Of a DNA stretch of 64,000 nucleotides, positions 61,367 to 64,000 are shown piece after piece (positions within the stretch are counted from its first letter, which is position 1; the number at the start of each line of letters is the position of its first letter). Source of the DNA: Candidatus Riflebacteria bacterium HGW-Riflebacteria-1. GTDB lineage: Bacteria > Muiribacteriota > Ozemobacteria > Ozemobacterales > Ozemobacteraceae. The stretch covers positions 186,001 through 250,000 of the forward strand of contig PGYB01000010.1 of the NCBI GenBank assembly GCA_002839445.1, in the 5' to 3' direction. The position numbers were made by a program, and so were the translations under genes. The notes below the pieces were generated by a model. That model was not told where the DNA came from, made no database searches, and was given only the letters and a program-made list of their open reading frames with translations.

Positions 61367-61535
61367 TGGTCACAGAATACCAGAAAACCCGCTCTCTGCC
61401 AAAAAAAATTGCCAGATAAGCGGTTTGAGTTCAAACAGGGCTTGGCGAAAACTCTCACAGCTTGTTAGAGTTTTTCTCCCACAACACAGACAGTGTACTT
61501 ATCACATTGTGAAGACTGTCTGTTAAACGGTGATT

Positions 61536-61811
61536 TCAGGCTGCTCTGGTTTTTATGGCGCCAGGTGCAGGAGCACCGCGCAGCAGGCCCGCGGTTGAAA
61601 GGTCTTCATCAAGTTCTTCCCAGCGGATACCAAAACCGCCGCCGGCAATTTTCCACTTTTTTCTCTGGGCAGGGGTCGCATGCAACAGCCTTGGAAACCA
61701 GACTAGAGGCGCAGAAATTGTTCTGCCGTCGAGAAGATCAACAATAATAGCGTCTCGGGCAAAACTCACATTTTTTACCATTTCGCCGGCATTAAGAACC
61801 GAAGAATTCAT
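61536..61811 (-). CDS. DUF2442 domain protein
   Basis: A 91-residue protein with the DUF2442 core: VDLLDGRTISAPLVWFPRLL, TPAQRKKWKI, IRWEELDEDLSTAGLL. GGAGGCG precedes ATG 61811, and the frame overlaps the DUF4160 gene by 20 bases. DUF4160/DUF2442 pairs are common and are suspected toxin-antitoxin-like or regulatory modules, but function is not established. Confidence 0.88.
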   Translation of the reverse strand: MNSSVLNAGEMVKNVSFARDAIIVDLLDGRTISAPLVWFPRLLHATPAQRKKWKIAGGGFGIRWEELDEDLSTAGLLRGAPAPGAIKTRAA

Positions 61812-62031
61812 ACCACGCCTCCAGAAAATCATTCTGATTACTGATTACTATTTTTTCAATCTTTTTCAATTCAGCCGCGTTAAAACCAATGTTAGCAGCC
61901 AGAGAAACAGGTTTCAGCCAGAATTTAGCCGAACAGTTCTCACGGTCAACGTGAACATGAGGTGGTTCATTTGGCTCATGACTGTAGAAATAGAACCTGA
62001 AAGGCCCGCATTTACCTATGTTCGGGGTCAT
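61792..62031 (-). CDS. DUF4160 domain protein
   Basis: A 79-residue protein with the DUF4160 pattern: FRFYFYSHEPNEPPHVHVDR and KFWLKPVSLAANIGF, with conserved histidines in PPHVHV. It is the usual small partner of a DUF2442 protein and is encoded immediately upstream. These pairs sit on many genomes without a known role. Confidence 0.9.
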   Translation of the reverse strand: MTPNIGKCGPFRFYFYSHEPNEPPHVHVDRENCSAKFWLKPVSLAANIGFNAAELKKIEKIVISNQNDFLEAWYEFFGS

Positions 62032-62180
62032 CTGCTTTATCCTGTCCCTGTGCTGATTATATTTTAAACGAAGCGTGCTGATTGTTCAACTCCAAAAGCA
62101 AGACGAGAACCGCACAGAAGTTCATTGTTCTGGTCAGCGCCTTAATCTCGTCGCAAATATCAGAATTGACATTTATTAAG

Positions 62181-64000
62181 TCAGCGGTCGTCGTATTGGC
62201 CTTTTTCGGGGAAAACGTCGCGGCGGCTTTTTTCGAGAAGGTCACGCAGTTTTGCCAGCGTGATGCCGAGCGTGCGGGCGGTTAACTGCAGTGCCGCGTC
62301 ATTGCCTTCGGGCGGGAACTTTTCGCCGGCGAGATTGCGAAGCGACCATGCATCTGAACCGGAAAGGCTGTAAGAAGCAGCACGAATATTACCTGAAATC
62401 GCTGAAGACAACTCACTAAACTCGAATGCTGCTGCTCGACCATTCCACCATACTGAGACATGCCTGAATCCGTGGTTTTCGACCTCTTGCGGGTAAGGCG
62501 CGAGCAGACGAACCGACATGTCGGGCGGAATCGGATCTGCGCCAGGCATTGCTTCTGGTGGATCAGACTGAAAGCGTGGTTTGAAAAAGCGGCCGCGTGT
62601 CCTCGATAAAGGCGACAGCGCTTCAGGAAACATGCCACAGAATACCGCAAAGTCGGCAGAGGTATTAATCTGCGGAACTTCGCGGGCAAAGGTTTCGGCC
62701 ACCGCGAAGCGGGCTTCACTGCTTAGAGAATAGTTCTTTCTCAATCTTTGCCACATCTGCAACAGATTGTCGCGGATTTCGGACCAGAGCACGCCGTGTT
62801 TGAGAAGCGGAACACAATGCCTGACAAGTTCGCCGCACGCAAACAGCTGGACGATATCCTTTAATACGGCAGGTTCGCCTTTCGGAGCGGCACGAATAAC
62901 CTCGCACAGAGGTAGCAGCCAATCGTCGCTGTAACACAGATAGTGCTTCGCGACAAGCATTTCGCGGGCGAGAGAGAAGGCGGCTGCACCGTCGGACTGA
63001 CCGGTTGCGGCGGCAATTTCCGGCATGGCTGCCAAAAAGCTGCCACAATATATGTTGAAGTTAAAGTTCATAAGCACCAGCAGGTCGACAAAGTCTGCAG
63101 CAGCCTGTGAGCTGCTCAGCAACGGGTCGATAATCGGCAGCTGCGCTATGACGTTTCTGATCAGACCTGAGTCCGGCATGGCCAGAAAACGCAGACACAA
63201 CGAAGGGCTTTCACCAAGGGCGGCAGTCAGAACAGAACCTACCGGTAAAACCTTTCTGAGCTGTGAAACCGGATCTGCCATGGCAGCGAGGGCCTTCGGA
63301 AAAACTCGGGCTGGCCACTTGTAGTCGCCTGATATTTTATGCCAGGTTGCTGCATCACGCAGCAACGCAACAAGAGCTTGCACATCCTGCCTGCTTTGAA
63401 TGACCTCAGACAAGGCATGAACATAGCGCTGTGAAACTTTCCCAGCGAGGTCTTTGCCGGTAGAATCTACCAGAACCAGGCCGAGACGATCAAGTTCAGC
63501 AAGTTCTTCAGCGAATTCTGCTTTCCAGGCTGCTGCATCCGGCTTTAGCGCAGAATCCGACTGATCAATTGTTTGCGCGGGGTAGCGCGGCGAAAAATCT
63601 GCCAGAAAGTCTGCGACTGTTTCGACCTGCATGGCTCGCTGCTGCAATTGCGTCGTGTCGAAGGTATAATCAGTTCCGTCGAGATAACCGGAACTTTCAT
63701 AGGGCAATGCCTTGAGAATCTCTGGCATGCTCACAGCCAGCGCCTCAAAATCGGCAATATCTGCCACCAGATGCGAAAGAGCTCGAAAAACCAGGGGTAT
63801 GTAGCCGCTCAGGCACTCAAAAAAATCAGAGCCGCCGTAGTAGTTATCATACACTCGCCGCAGCGCGCAATGCATCCTGTCGGCGACGGTTTCATCGATG
63901 ATCAGCCACGAATAAATCTGCCCAATATGACCGAATTCAGACAGCTTCTCAAGCCAGGCGCGGCGGGCAGCATCTGCATTTTCAGTCAGCAGCAAATTTT
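62181..64000 (-). CDS. Large protein of unknown function, 5' end beyond the window
   Basis: At least 605 residues of an open frame that continues through the right edge; the apparent TTG at 63995 is not a convincing start. It is soluble, mostly helical, and Ala/Leu-rich in the first 400 residues (YSWLIIDETVADRMHCALRR, LRKVLPVGSVLTAALGE). The region 480-560 is richer in strands and aromatics (RHVSVWWNGRAAAFEF). No motif is recognised. The end reads RDVFPEKGQYDD. Confidence 0.8.
   Translation of the reverse strand, partial: NLLLTENADAARRAWLEKLSEFGHIGQIYSWLIIDETVADRMHCALRRVYDNYYGGSDFFECLSGYIPLVFRALSHLVADIADFEALAVSMPEILKALPYESSGYLDGTDYTFDTTQLQQRAMQVETVADFLADFSPRYPAQTIDQSDSALKPDAAAWKAEFAEELAELDRLGLVLVDSTGKDLAGKVSQRYVHALSEVIQSRQDVQALVALLRDAATWHKISGDYKWPARVFPKALAAMADPVSQLRKVLPVGSVLTAALGESPSLCLRFLAMPDSGLIRNVIAQLPIIDPLLSSSQAAADFVDLLVLMNFNFNIYCGSFLAAMPEIAAATGQSDGAAAFSLAREMLVAKHYLCYSDDWLLPLCEVIRAAPKGEPAVLKDIVQLFACGELVRHCVPLLKHGVLWSEIRDNLLQMWQRLRKNYSLSSEARFAVAETFAREVPQINTSADFAVFCGMFPEALSPLSRTRGRFFKPRFQSDPPEAMPGADPIPPDMSVRLLAPYPQEVENHGFRHVSVWWNGRAAAFEFSELSSAISGNIRAASYSLSGSDAWSLRNLAGEKFPPEGNDAALQLTARTLGITLAKLRDLLEKSRRDVFPEKGQYDDR

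Noticed and set aside
62057..62245. A 62-codon minus-strand frame at the end of the large truncated gene
   Set aside because: It overlaps that gene by 65 bases in another frame and has no clear ribosome site; left out for lack of support.

Overview
This is a 64 kb, gene-dense bacterial chromosome segment of roughly even base composition. I saw no tRNA, rRNA, CRISPR array, prophage or insertion sequence. Lipoproteins, a prepilin-type signal, LysM and CHASE2 proteins and a type IV pilus ATPase suggest a diderm bacterium. Many iron-sulfur and molybdenum redox proteins, a NapH-like ferredoxin and a CD1871A-type CXXC peptide suggest anaerobic or microaerobic metabolism. Many long proteins belong to no family I recognise, and the domain fusions are unusual. 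A poorly sampled phylum (Riflebacteria or a similar candidate lineage) would fit, but that is inference.

Layout. 1-2.5 kb: acetyltransferase, zinc-ribbon nucleotidyl cyclase and a small secreted coiled-coil protein. 2.6-2.8 kb: a tandem repeat inside an inverted repeat. 2.9-6.8 kb: a minus-strand operon (coiled-coil membrane protein, AI-2E family transporter, ABC ATPase, ABC permease). 6.9-10.1 kb: flippase-like protein, LysM protein and penicillin-binding transpeptidase, facing a single-module Clp ATPase. 11.6-17.6 kb: a promoter driving a TPR protein and a PilB/GspE ATPase fused to a histidine kinase, followed by a secreted protein and an rRNA pseudouridine synthase. 17.6-20.6 kb: CHASE2 cyclase with a FecR-like partner. 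20.7-20.9 kb: a repeat cluster. 21.0-25.4 kb: kaiC-kaiB-hybrid histidine kinase operon. 25.6-28.9 kb: five-gene flavin/iron-sulfur amine or amino-acid dehydrogenase operon.

29-33.7 kb: HExxH metallopeptidase with a helix-hairpin-helix tail, two small genes, alkaline phosphatase, and a CD1871A-type small protein overlapping a NapH-like ferredoxin. 34-41.4 kb: M48 peptidase with C-terminal sandwich-like modules, an ABC-2 permease coupled to a TPR-like protein, a prepilin-VWA fusion and a CNNM/CBS protein. 41.6-45.8 kb: molybdenum hydroxylase operon whose large subunit has a histone H1-like tail. 46-53.1 kb: Na/Pi cotransporter, unknown secreted protein, orphan N6 DNA methylase with a MerR-like head, and a TPR/HEAT secreted protein. 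53.4-64 kb: an 899-residue secreted/membrane protein, dicarboxylate symporter, lipoprotein, RanBP2-type zinc-finger membrane protein, NHL-repeat protein, DUF4160/DUF2442 pair and a truncated unknown gene.

The strongest candidates for something new are the PilB-histidine kinase fusion (13.1-16.2 kb), with the Kai-kinase operon and prepilin-VWA protein nearby, the H1-tailed molybdenum hydroxylase, and a 163-bp repeat present in opposite orientation at 20.8 and 35.9 kb.
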